DNA of 64,000 bases from Palsa-504 sp963769715 (GTDB taxonomy: Bacteria; Actinomycetota; Actinomycetes; Streptosporangiales; Streptosporangiaceae): positions 124,001 through 188,000 of the forward strand of contig CAVYNE010000030.1 in NCBI GenBank assembly GCA_963769715.1, in the 5' to 3' direction. Positions 7,564 through 15,455 of this stretch are shown here, piece by piece. A program made the translations under genes and the position numbers. The notes under the pieces were generated by a model. That model was not told where the DNA came from, made no database searches, and was given only the letters and a program-made list of their open reading frames with translations. Numbering within the stretch: the stretch's first letter is position 1; every line of letters begins with the position of its first letter.

Positions 7564-7594
7564 TTGATATTAATTACAACGTTGTACGTATGAT
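7564..7594 (+). promoter_or_regulatory. Orphan promoter P4 (19-nt spacer)
   Basis: TTGATA 7564-7569 and TATGAT 7589-7594, again 19 nt apart, followed by AGCAGTA as after P1. It faces away from unit D exactly as P1-P3 face away from units A-C, but no RHH-like gene follows; the next 370 bases are gene-free. Confidence 0.5.
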
Positions 7595-7969
7595 AGCAGT
7601 ACCTAAGGCATACGACAAGCGTACAGTCTCATCCGGGCGCAGGTCTGGCCAGTCGCCGGTGGATCGCGAGGTCCGCCCTGATGCGCAGCTAGGGCGGTTG
7701 GACGGGAGCGGATGCGGACGCCGGCAGTGGGCGTCAGGTGACGCACACGACGCATGCGTGAGCGGAGGCCAGCGCTCAGCGGCCGCGCCTCCCTATGCCG
7801 GACCGCTTAGCGGCCGCACCCCCTGTGCCGGACCCCTGTGCCGGACCGCTCAATCGCCGCACCTTGCTGTGCCCGAGTGCGGGGCGGCCAGCCCTCCCGG
7901 TTCCGCCGGCTGACCTCCCTTAAGGAAGCTGTCCGATCGTGGACCGGGCGAACGTAGGCTGATGCAGCT
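7595..7969. other. Gene-free stretch with short degenerate repeats
   Basis: No defensible gene. Between about 7773 and 7864 short units recur: GCTYAGCGGCCGC, CCCTRTGCCGGACC and CGCACC appear two or three times in tandem order. This is the place where a fourth RHH gene would be expected, so deletion or replacement is plausible. Confidence 0.4.
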
Positions 7970-8884
7970 CTAGGAGTCCAATTCCCGAAGTGCGCTCTGC
8001 AGAATCTGGATCGTCTCTGCTTCCGATGTGCGTTGCTGGACTTCAGCGAAGATCTGCAAGTATGTCGGCGGAGTCGTGGGTGGTGACGACGCAGGCGCTG
8101 TGCCACCGTCATCGAATGGCCCGTCTTCCCTGATGAGCGATTCGCCCTGCGGATACTCGAGATAAAGAATTGCTTCGTCCTCAGGATCGCTGAACTCAAG
8201 GACGACGAATGGAACTCGCATACTCCGGTATATACCCATCGAGTAAGGTATGATACGAATCGAAAGGTTGTCTCGCTGGCAGGAGTCTATCAAGTGGCTC
8301 ACTTGCCGCTTCATAACCTCTGGCCCGCCAACTACCCGGCGGACGACTGACTCGTCCAGTAGATAGTGAAGCTTAATTCCATCTGTTCGCGAGAAGACTC
8401 TCTCTTGCCTGGCGATTCTCAGCTCAACGATGCCGTTTATGATCTTTGGGTCCCTTGAGCCGCGCATGACTTGCAGCACTTCTGTCGCGTAATCGTCGGT
8501 TTGCAGGAGGCCTGGAACTAGAATCGGCTGGAAACTATAACTTCTTACCGCGGCATCCTCGTGGCCGAGAAATGCTAGAAAGACGTCGCTTACAATCCCT
8601 TTGTACATACTTAGCCAGGAACTCCTCCGGGAGTTCTTGGCCATTTCGATCAGGCTACTAATTTCCTCCTTATCGGTAATATCATAGTACGTAAGTAGTG
8701 CCTTCAAGTCGTTGACAGATATTGTCACCGTTCCGGTTTCGATACGAATAAGCTTCGACACGGACCATGTCATCTCCTTGGCGGCAGTAGTCTGGATTAT
8801 CCCCCGGGACTCCCGCGTTCGTCGTAGAGTGTTTCGTAGTCTTCTGCGGTAGACGCTCGGGTCCATGCTCCGCTCCGGCATCAT
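7970..8884 (-). CDS. XRE-family regulator with DUF5753 domain
   Basis: 304 aa; ATG 8884 or 8881 follows GGAGGGGGGC. An HTH region lies at about 12-70 (LRRTRESRGIIQTTAAKEM, then SVSKLIRIETG), and the DUF5753 domain follows: SYSFQPILVPGLLQTDDYA at about 115, RIARQERVF at 155, LDESVVRRVVGG at 175, IRIIPYSMG at 210, and a C-terminal extension rich in Pro, Thr and Ser. Such proteins regulate development or secondary metabolism in actinomycetes and usually pair with a DUF397 gene; none is adjacent, though one is at 4707. Its codon use is clearly less GC-biased than the rest of the window (many ATA, TTA-free but AT-ending codons), which suggests recent acquisition with the island. Confidence 0.85.
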   Translation of the reverse strand: MMPERSMDPSVYRRRLRNTLRRTRESRGIIQTTAAKEMTWSVSKLIRIETGTVTISVNDLKALLTYYDITDKEEISSLIEMAKNSRRSSWLSMYKGIVSDVFLAFLGHEDAAVRSYSFQPILVPGLLQTDDYATEVLQVMRGSRDPKIINGIVELRIARQERVFSRTDGIKLHYLLDESVVRRVVGGPEVMKRQVSHLIDSCQRDNLSIRIIPYSMGIYRSMRVPFVVLEFSDPEDEAILYLEYPQGESLIREDGPFDDGGTAPASSPPTTPPTYLQIFAEVQQRTSEAETIQILQSALRELDS

Positions 8885-9458
8885 GCCCCCCTCCGTCCGG
8901 ATGGCGTGACGCGAGGTGGCAGTGGGCCAGCCCGCACTCAGCCATCACGCACTTAGCCTACGGGACATTTCGCCTTTGTGTTAGTCCCTTGCGGTTTGGT
9001 GGCCTCTGACCAGCGTTTTTGTCAGTCCAAGTTGATCGAGGCGCCCGTGCGCAACCGCCCCCACCAAATTATTCCGACAGTCACGGCAGGCCCGTCACTC
9101 CCAGCTAGATCTCCCGCACCTCAAGGCAAGGTCATCGACTTGGCAGCCAATGCCCACAGATGTCTGCAGCATGCCTCCGCTCTCGCCGCGCTGACGGATG
9201 GATACCAATCAAAGCGTGCAGTCCTGCTGGACAGCTGATTTGGCACTCACATAGGCAGCACTGACCACAAGACTGGCGTTTTTCGCGGCCCCGCCATAGG
9301 CCAGGCTGCCTACCGGCGCTTATCGTGAATCTGGGCCTGCCTAGGGCCTGCCTTTCGTGGCGGCATCTGGCGTGCCTCTGGCCAGAAGGTGCCCTATGTC
9401 CGCGCTGTGCCGGAGAGCCCAAGGCAGGCTCTCCGGGGACCGCTGACGAAGGGTCCGT
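8885..9458. other. Intergenic region with one hairpin
   Basis: About 570 bases without a believable gene. It holds the promoter region of the XRE gene (a TAGGCT -10-like hexamer on the minus strand near 8955) and, at its right end, the hairpin at 9410-9436. GC rises from left to right here, marking the edge of the island. Confidence 0.4.
9410..9436 (-). terminator. Terminator-like hairpin after DUF1918 gene
   Basis: CCGGAGAGCC (9410-9419) and GGCTCTCCGG (9427-9436) are perfect complements around a 7-nt loop, 23 bases past the stop of the minus-strand gene at 9459. No T-run follows. Confidence 0.55.
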
Positions 9459-9650
9459 CTAGCCTGACGTCAGGTGCTCGATCACCGTATCGGGTCCGGG
9501 AAAGATGAGCCGGGTGTGGCCGTCGTCGAACTTCACCAGGTAGGGCGGCCCTCCCTGGGTGCCGTGCACCTCGACGATCTCGCCGTTCTTGTCCTTGTGC
9601 CCGACAATGTTGCCGTGAATGCAGATACGGTCGCCGATGGTCGCCTGCAT
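9459..9650 (-). CDS. DUF1918 domain small protein
   Basis: 63 aa, ATG 9650 with AGGAGATG upstream. The sequence is a textbook DUF1918: MQATIGDRICIHG, then GEIVEVHGTQGGPPYLVKF, DDGHTRLIFPGPD. This is a small SH3-like barrel of unknown function found across actinobacteria. Monocistronic, followed by a hairpin. Slightly less GC-biased than usual. Confidence 0.9.
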   Translation of the reverse strand: MQATIGDRICIHGNIVGHKDKNGEIVEVHGTQGGPPYLVKFDDGHTRLIFPGPDTVIEHLTSG

Positions 9651-9752
9651 GTCAGCATCTCCTCTCCGCGCCGAGAGTTATGCCTACAGGCTCGCACGTC
9701 CACCTTGGCCGGCGCCAGCGCTGGGCCGGGAGAGGCTCGAGGCTGGCGCCCG

Positions 9753-11240
9753 CTAGACGGCACCTCGTTCGGCCTCAAAGGTCTTGATCAGTTCGCCGGC
9801 CTGCTGCGGACCGGCGGGCGCGGCGGAGGTGCGGGCCGCCGCCGGCCGGGCGGTCAGCAGCACGGCGGAAACCACGCCCGCGGCCGCGAAGAACGCGATG
9901 ACCAGGATCAGGCCGTTGCGGTAAGCCGTGACCGGGTCGGTGCGGGACACCCGGGACAAGATGGCCACCAGGCCGGCCACCCCGAGCACGGTGCCGATCT
10001 GCCGCGCCATGTTCAGGATCCCGCTGCCGGTGCCGAACGAGCCCGGCTTGAGCGAGGTGCTCCCCGCACCCAGTAGTGACGGAATCGTCAGGCCGACCCC
10101 CGCGCCCCCCAGGAGCTGAGCGGGGAGCAGGTGGGTCAGGTAGGCCGGCTCGGACTGGATCCGGCTGAGCCACAGCAGTTGGGCTCCGGCGTTGACGGCG
10201 CAGCCGATCACCGCGACCCAGCCGGGGCCGCCGAGCCTGGCCGCCAGCCGCGGCGCGGCGATGCGGGCGAACGGCAGGACCATGAGCGGCCCGGGCGCGA
10301 TGGCCAGGCCGGCCAGCACGGGGGAGTAGTGCCACACGCCGGTAAGGAACTCGACCGCGCTGAGCACGAAGGCCCCGAAACCGGCATAGTACAAGATCGA
10401 GGCGCCGAACGCGCCGCTGAAAGTCCGGGAGCGAAGCAATTCCAGTTCGATGACGGGGGAGTGGTGCCGCCGTGAGCGCATCACCATAGCCGTGCCGCAG
10501 GCCAGCGAGGCGGCCAGCAGGCCGATGAAGCCGGCCGAGCCCCAGCCCCAGCCGGGCGCCTTGACCAGGGCGAGCGCGACCAGGCCGACGGCCGCGGCCA
10601 GCAGGCCCGCGCCGATCAGGTCGGGCCGTCCGCTGGCCCGTTCGTCTTTGCTCTCGGGCACCACCTTGACGGCCAGGATCATGGCGGCCAGCCCGACCGG
10701 CAGGTTGACCCAGAACACCCAGCGCCAGTTGATCTCCACCAGGCTGCCGCCGATCACCGGGCCGAGCGCGGCGCCCAGGGCACCCAGGGCCGACCAGGTG
10801 CCCAGGGCCTTCGCCCGGGCCGGGGCGGGAACGGCGGCCAGCACGAGCGACAGCGACGCGGGCACCATCACCCCGGCCCCGGCCGCCTGGATGACCCGGG
10901 CCACGATCAGCGCGGCCACGCCTGGCGCCAGCCCGCACAGCAGCGACCCGACGCTGAACGCGGCCAGCCCGACGACCAGCGCCCGGCGCCGCCCGACCCG
11001 GTCGGCCCACCGGCCGGCCGGCACCAGCACCGCCGCGAACACGATCGTGTAGCCGTTCAGCACCCAGGACAGCGAACTCAGGCTGGTGCCCGGGTACTGC
11101 TTGGCGATGGACGGGAAGGCCAGGTTGACGATGAACAGGTCCAGGCTGGACATGAACACGGCCAGGGACAACACGCCCACCACGGCGGTGACCCGACGGC
11201 CATCCGGCGCGGCTACCTTCGCCGAGGGTGTGAAGCTCAC
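9753..11240 (-). CDS. DHA2-family (EmrB/QacA) multidrug exporter
   Basis: 495 aa from GTG 11240, which follows AGGAGG at good spacing. About 14 membrane segments. Family motifs visible: LDLFIVNLAFPSI in TM1, GRWADRVGRRRALVVG (motif A) in the loop after TM2, and VIQAAGAGVMVPASLSLV (motif C-like) in TM5. Proton-driven export of hydrophobic drugs is the expected role. It is divergent from an HxlR regulator (11336), the usual arrangement for a drug- or redox-responsive efflux switch, with an inverted repeat between them. The longer N-terminal extension that is open upstream would place coding sequence over the operator and is not used. Confidence 0.9.
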   Translation of the reverse strand: MSFTPSAKVAAPDGRRVTAVVGVLSLAVFMSSLDLFIVNLAFPSIAKQYPGTSLSSLSWVLNGYTIVFAAVLVPAGRWADRVGRRRALVVGLAAFSVGSLLCGLAPGVAALIVARVIQAAGAGVMVPASLSLVLAAVPAPARAKALGTWSALGALGAALGPVIGGSLVEINWRWVFWVNLPVGLAAMILAVKVVPESKDERASGRPDLIGAGLLAAAVGLVALALVKAPGWGWGSAGFIGLLAASLACGTAMVMRSRRHHSPVIELELLRSRTFSGAFGASILYYAGFGAFVLSAVEFLTGVWHYSPVLAGLAIAPGPLMVLPFARIAAPRLAARLGGPGWVAVIGCAVNAGAQLLWLSRIQSEPAYLTHLLPAQLLGGAGVGLTIPSLLGAGSTSLKPGSFGTGSGILNMARQIGTVLGVAGLVAILSRVSRTDPVTAYRNGLILVIAFFAAAGVVSAVLLTARPAAARTSAAPAGPQQAGELIKTFEAERGAV

Positions 11241-11256
11241 TGGCCGTCCTCCTAGT

Positions 11257-11317
11257 AAGTCCGGAATCTGGATCCACCATATCCCACCACCCACCAGTGC
11301 GTCCAGAAATCCAACTT
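11257..11317. promoter_or_regulatory. Candidate HxlR operator between divergent efflux and regulator genes
   Basis: AAGTCCGGAATCTGGA (11257-11272) and TCCAGAAATCCAACTT (11302-11317) are an inverted pair matching at 12 of 16 positions, centred about 45 bp apart. They flank the likely start points of both divergent genes, the position expected for a repressor that controls both. Confidence 0.45.
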
Positions 11318-11335
11318 AGGAGGTACGCTAGGAGC

Positions 11336-11773
11336 GTGGCTAGTATCTCTTCCGAGCCGCGGCCCTGCTCCATCGCCCGCACCCTGGACATCGTCGGCGA
11401 GAAGTGGGCGCTGCTGGCCGTGCGCGAGGTCTTCCTCGGCAACCGCAAGTTCGACGAGATGGTGCGCCGCACCGGGGCGCCGCGGGACACGTTCGCGGCC
11501 CGGCTCCGCACCCTGGTCGGCGCCGGGATCCTCGAGCGGCGGCAGTACAACGAGCACCCAGCCCGCTTCGAGTACTTCCTGACCGACGCGGGCCGCGATC
11601 TGTACCCCGTCATCGTCACGCTGATGCGCTGGGGCGATCAGTACCTGGCCGGCGACGGCGGCCCGCCGCTGGTCCTGCGGCACAAGTGCGGGCACCAGCT
11701 GGAGGCCCAGGTGATATGCGAGGCCTGCGGGGAAGCGCTTCAGGCCCGCGACACCCGGCCGGTCCCTAGGTAG
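11336..11773 (+). CDS. HxlR-family transcriptional regulator with zinc-ribbon-like tail
   Basis: 145 aa from GTG 11336. The HxlR winged helix is clear: CSIARTLDIVGEKWALLAVREVFLG, RKFDEMVRRTGAP, FAARLRTLVGAGILERRQY, then ARFEYFLTDAGRDL. After the domain, at about 115-137, come HKCGHQLEAQ and ICEACGE, i.e. a CxH...CxxC set that could bind zinc, a feature of some HxlR proteins. A conserved N-terminal Cys (PCSIA) is present and could sense electrophiles. Predicted to control the divergent exporter. An AGGAGG lies 12 bases before the GTG. Its end overlaps the convergent ligase gene by 8 bases. Confidence 0.88.
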   Translation: MASISSEPRPCSIARTLDIVGEKWALLAVREVFLGNRKFDEMVRRTGAPRDTFAARLRTLVGAGILERRQYNEHPARFEYFLTDAGRDLYPVIVTLMRWGDQYLAGDGGPPLVLRHKCGHQLEAQVICEACGEALQARDTRPVPR

Positions 11774-13523
11774 TCGGCTGTTTCCTGGCGCCCAGGAACA
11801 GCTCGACCAGTTCACCGGTGGTGGTGGCGTCTTCCGGGGCCTTGTCGTCGCGCCACCGGCCGGTGAACCGGGGGAAGCGCATGGCCAGGCCGGCGTCGGG
11901 CTTGATCACGCCCCAGGCGGCGGTGTAGTTCGGGGACAGGGTGAGCTCGGCGGACAGGATCTCCAGCACGACCCCCGGCTCGAACCACACGTCGGGCTGC
12001 TGGCGGGCGTCGACCCGGGCGCCCCGGTGCGGGGCGGCCAGCGGCGCGAGCCGTTCCGGCAGCGCGGCCAGGTCGGCGTCGGAGAAGCCGGTGCCGCACT
12101 TGCTCACGGTGCGGAACAGGTCGGCGGCCGGGTCGTAGGCGGCCAGCAGCAGCGCGCCGTAGACCCCGGCGCGACGGCCGCGCCCGGCGAACGCGCCGAC
12201 GACGACCAGGTCGACGGTGTCGGATAGTTCAGTCCGGTAGTCCCGCTTGAGCTTGATCCAATTCCAGCCGCGGGCGCCCGCCTGGTAGATCGAGTCCGGG
12301 CCGACCGACTTGCACACCAGCCCCTCGCAACCGTCGGTGACCGCCTGCTCGAAGGTCGCGTCCAGCGCCGCCGGGTCGTCGACCTCGGCGGCGGTGGTGA
12401 GCCGCAGGCGGTCCGAGACGGTGATCGCGTTGCTGAGCGCGGCCCGGCGCTGGGGGTAGGGCAGCTGGGTCAGGTCCTGGCCGTCGGCGTAGAGCAGCTC
12501 GAAGCAGAACAGCCCCACCGGCACGTCCAGCACGGCCTGGTCGATCCCGTGCTTGCGCCGCCGGAACATGACCTCGCCGAACGGGTGCAGCTCCCCAGCG
12601 GCCGCGTCGTAGGCGACCACCTCGCCCTCGAGGATCGCCTCGCGGGGCCCGAGCCCGGCGGCGAGGGTCGCCACGACGTCGGGGAACTGGGCGGACACGC
12701 GCTCCAGCCGCCGGGTGAACAGCTCGATTTCCCCGTCGGCGGTGCGGTGCGCCTGGACCCGGACGCCGTCGTACTTGTACTCGGCCGAGCATCGTCCGCC
12801 CAGCTTGGCCAGGATCTGGTCGGCCTCGGACAGCCGCTGGGCCAGCATCGCCCGCACCGGGCTGCCCGGGCGGACGTGGATCTGCTCGACCGCGCTCAGG
12901 CCCCCGGCGGCCAGGGCGGCGGCGACCCGGCCCAGGTCGCAGCAGATGTTGTAGGCGCGTTCCAGCACCGGCCGGGCGGCCCGGCTGCCGGTGTAGACCT
13001 GGGCCAGCGCGTCCAGGATGGTCGGCGTGCCGATGCCCAGCCGCAACCCCTTGGTGACCAGGCGCAGCAGGTAGCGGGCCTCCAGCGGGGTGGCCCGGGC
13101 CAGCAGCCCGGCCAGCAGATCCAGCTTGCGGCCCTGCGAGCCCGCCCCCTCGGCGGCGGCGATCTGATGCAACGTGTCCACCACGGCGGTGACGGTCAGG
13201 CTGGCCAGCCGGTCCGCCGCGGTCACCGTCAGCAGCTGCTCGGCGGCCAGGCCCAGGTCGCCGGTCTCCCGGACCAGCGCGGCGACCTGTCCAGGGCTGG
13301 CCCCGGTGGCAGTGGCGACCGCGCGGACGGCGAGCTTCTCGGCCAGGCCGAGGTCCACCCCGGCGAACTCCGGCGCGATCAGGCCCTGGCACAGGTAGCA
13401 GACCACCGGCAACAGTTCGGCCGGGGTCCCGGCGAGCAGCGTGGCCAGCCGGTCCACCAGCGCCAGCCGCCCGCTGGCCCGCTCCAGGTCCCGGTAGGCC
13501 TCAGCGACCGTCAGGTATCGCAT
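11766..13523 (-). CDS. lig: ATP-dependent DNA ligase
   Basis: 585 aa from ATG 13523. The N-terminal DNA-binding domain (residues 1-200, all helical, e.g. LATLLAGTPAELLPVVCYL) is followed by the adenylation domain with the catalytic lysine in EYKYDGVRVQAHR at about 245, then ELFTRRLERVSAQFP, the glutamate in LEGEVVAYD, and motif IV/V SVGPDSIYQ and WIKLKRDY. The OB-fold C-terminus ends in the expected FPRFTGRWRDDKAPEDATT. This layout matches the archaeal-type LigB of actinobacteria, somewhat longer than the ~510 aa usual. Role: nick sealing in repair, accessory to the NAD-dependent replicative ligase. A GC-rich tandem array begins just upstream of its start. Confidence 0.92.
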   Translation of the reverse strand: MRYLTVAEAYRDLERASGRLALVDRLATLLAGTPAELLPVVCYLCQGLIAPEFAGVDLGLAEKLAVRAVATATGASPGQVAALVRETGDLGLAAEQLLTVTAADRLASLTVTAVVDTLHQIAAAEGAGSQGRKLDLLAGLLARATPLEARYLLRLVTKGLRLGIGTPTILDALAQVYTGSRAARPVLERAYNICCDLGRVAAALAAGGLSAVEQIHVRPGSPVRAMLAQRLSEADQILAKLGGRCSAEYKYDGVRVQAHRTADGEIELFTRRLERVSAQFPDVVATLAAGLGPREAILEGEVVAYDAAAGELHPFGEVMFRRRKHGIDQAVLDVPVGLFCFELLYADGQDLTQLPYPQRRAALSNAITVSDRLRLTTAAEVDDPAALDATFEQAVTDGCEGLVCKSVGPDSIYQAGARGWNWIKLKRDYRTELSDTVDLVVVGAFAGRGRRAGVYGALLLAAYDPAADLFRTVSKCGTGFSDADLAALPERLAPLAAPHRGARVDARQQPDVWFEPGVVLEILSAELTLSPNYTAAWGVIKPDAGLAMRFPRFTGRWRDDKAPEDATTTGELVELFLGARKQPTT

Positions 13524-13597
13524 GCAGGTTTTCTATCCCGAACGGGCCAGGTCCAAGCCTCGGCGTCCCCCGCCCGCCCTGCCGCACTCGCCACCCC

Positions 13598-13747
13598 GCG
13601 CCCTGCACCGCCCGCCACCCCCGCGCCCTGCACCGCCCGCCACCCCCGCGCCCTGCACCGCCCGCCACCCCCGCGCCCTGCACCGCCCGCCACCCCCGCG
13701 CCCTGCACCGCCCGCCACCCCCGCGCCCTGCACCGCCCGCCACCCCC
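13598..13747. repeat. 25-bp tandem repeat, six perfect copies
   Basis: Six head-to-tail copies of a C-rich 25-mer beginning GCGCCCTGCACCGCCCGCC, in exact register from 13598 to 13747. On one strand it is strongly C-rich, on the other G-rich with runs of five G. It lies 75-220 bases upstream of the ligase start. Because 25 is not a multiple of three, it is not a coding repeat. Confidence 0.95.
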
Positions 13748-14057
13748 GCCGATTCAATGAGTGTGGCGCTCTAGTGAATCTTCCGGGCTGAGTGCCGTTT
13801 TTCGCTGGGATCGCGCGTCCTCGTCTGGGGGGCGCGGGCTCCTGGCCCCGTCTGCCGCGCTGCTGGGAACTTGAGGAAGCTTGCCTGGGCCGTGGTCCGG
13901 GTTTGGCTGGCTGGTCAGGCTCGTTCGCAGTGGGCAGGACGCGTCCGGCGAGCCGCGCGGATGCTGGCTGGCGGTGATGAAGCGGCCGTCGCCCTGCGAG
14001 CGATCCGTTATGTCCGGTTATGAGGAAACCTCAGGGTGAGGCATTCCGGGCGCGGAC

Positions 14058-14110
14058 CATGATCGTGTGCAGTTCGGGACAATATTTGTCCCGAACTGCT
14101 CATGATCATG
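14058..14110. repeat. Palindromic insertion, 25-bp arms
   Basis: Arms 14058-14082 and 14086-14110 are complementary at 23 of 25 positions; the inner 14 bp (GCAGTTCGGGACAA / TTGTCCCGAACTGC) are perfect around the loop TAT. The flanks (GCATTCCGGGCGCGGAC on the left, AAACAGCC on the right) recur at 37504-37557 without the palindrome, where they are joined at a single CATGA; here CATGA is present on both sides (14058-14062, 14107-14111). So this looks like an insertion with a 5-bp target duplication, or its precise loss at the other site. Confidence 0.8.
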
Positions 14111-14233
14111 AAACAGCCGTGCGAGGGGTGCCTTTTAGGGTCCTGGTAGTGCGTCTGCGGGGCCTGTGTGTCACAAGGCCCGAGATGGCCGCGCCGGCGG
14201 GCCGCGCCGGCCGCGCCGGGTCGCACCGGGAAC

Positions 14234-14327
14234 GTGGCCTCGATCACCAGACGACCCGCTGACCTGGCCTGATAGTTGCGGGATTTATCAAAGACCTTTC
14301 TTTTGGGTAGAGAGCCACTTTCATTGA
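14234..14327 (-). repeat. Inverted repeat IR-L (partner at 16980-17072)
   Basis: The 48 bases 14280-14327 match the reverse complement of 16980-17027 at 44 positions, and a further 14-bp block (GTGGCCTCGATCAC, 14234-14247) matches 17059-17072 perfectly at almost the same offset. The pair brackets the ABC exporter genes and the MarR gene. Confidence 0.85.
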
Positions 14328-14417
14328 ATGTGCGGGGCCGCGGTCTGCGTCCGCGATATGTGGTCGGCCAATTATTAGGTCGGCTGCGGGGAGGCAGCCT
14401 CACCCGGAGGAGGTCGC

Positions 14418-15455
14418 ATGGTGGCTGACGCGCCTGCCCACACGGGCCGTAACACTGCCCGGCGGGTGGTGCCGCTGTTCCGGCCCTACCGGGCCCGGGT
14501 GGCGGCCGTCGTGGGCCTGATCGTGCTGACCTCGACGATCGGCATCGTCAACCCGCTGCTGATCCAGGCGGTGTTCAACAAGGCCCTGTTCGTCAAGGGC
14601 GGGCCCAATCTCCACCTGCTCTACATCCTGGTGGCCATCATGGCCGCGGTCCCGATCGTCAACGGCGCCATCGGGATCCTGCAGACCTATGAGACAACCC
14701 GGGTCGGGCAGCAAGTCATGCGGGACCTGCGCGACCGGCTCTACTCGCACCTGCAGACGCTGTCGCTGGCCTTCTTCACCAGCACCAAGACCGGCGAGAT
14801 CCAGTCCCGGCTGGCCAACGACGTGGGCGGTGTCCAGTCGGTGGTCACCACGACCGCCTCGACCATCCTGGCCAACGTCGTCACGTTCGTCTCGAGCATC
14901 GTCGCGATGATCATCATCAGCTGGCAGCTGACCATCGTGGCGGTCTTCACCGTACCGGCGTTCTTCTGGCTGACCAAGATGGTCGGCGAGCGGCGCCGCC
15001 AGGTGTCCCGCTCGACCCAGGAGTCGCTGGCAGCGATGAGCGCCATCAGCGAGGAAACCCTGTCGGTGTCCGGAGTGCTGCTGGCCAAGGTGTTCGGCAG
15101 CCAACTGCGCGACGTCGGCCGCTACCGGCAGGAGAACCAGCGGCTGGCCGACCTCGAGGTCCGCCAGCAGATGATCGGCCAGGGCTTCTACGCCGTGGTG
15201 CAGTCGTTCCTGTCGATCACCCCGGCGGCGATCTACCTCATCGCCGGCCTGCTGCTGGCGCACGGCACCGCCATCTCGGCCGGCACCATCGTGGCCTTCA
15301 CCACGCTCCAGACCCGGCTGTACTTCCCGATCGGGCAGCTGCTGCAGGTCTCGGTCGAGCTGCGTTCGTCGCTGGCCCTATTCGACCGGATCTTCGAGTA
15401 CCTCGACGTGATGCCCGACATCGTCGACGCCCCGACGCCACCGATCTTCCGGTGA
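14418..15455 (+). CDS. ABC exporter, transmembrane half (split from its ATPase)
   Basis: 345 aa; ATG 14418 with GGAGGAGG upstream. Type IV ABC exporter membrane domain: six TM segments (about 28-50, 70-92, 150-172, 172-192, 255-275 and a C-terminal helix), with coupling-helix sequences FFTSTKTGEIQSRLANDVGGVQ and EETLSVSGVLLAKVFG. In relatives this domain is fused to the ATPase; here it ends at DVMPDIVDAPTPPIFR and the ATPase starts in the next frame with a 4-base GTGA overlap. Substrate: probably a drug or lipid, by family. It forms one operon with the ATPase and lies next to a MarR regulator. Confidence 0.88.
   Translation: MVADAPAHTGRNTARRVVPLFRPYRARVAAVVGLIVLTSTIGIVNPLLIQAVFNKALFVKGGPNLHLLYILVAIMAAVPIVNGAIGILQTYETTRVGQQVMRDLRDRLYSHLQTLSLAFFTSTKTGEIQSRLANDVGGVQSVVTTTASTILANVVTFVSSIVAMIIISWQLTIVAVFTVPAFFWLTKMVGERRRQVSRSTQESLAAMSAISEETLSVSGVLLAKVFGSQLRDVGRYRQENQRLADLEVRQQMIGQGFYAVVQSFLSITPAAIYLIAGLLLAHGTAISAGTIVAFTTLQTRLYFPIGQLLQVSVELRSSLALFDRIFEYLDVMPDIVDAPTPPIFR

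Larger units (their letters stand above)
13748..14417. other. Gene-free, repeat-bearing region before ABC exporter
   Basis: 670 bases with no supported gene. It contains the palindromic insertion (14058-14110) and the left copy of a long inverted repeat (14234-14327). GAGGAGG immediately before 14418 is the ribosome binding site of the exporter gene. Confidence 0.5.

Noticed and set aside
13598..13747. CRISPR array
   Set aside because: Repeats are head-to-tail with no spacers and are very C-rich; a plain tandem repeat.
14008..14403. 131-codon minus-strand frame
   Set aside because: It crosses the palindrome and IR-L and has no RBS; reads as repeat DNA.
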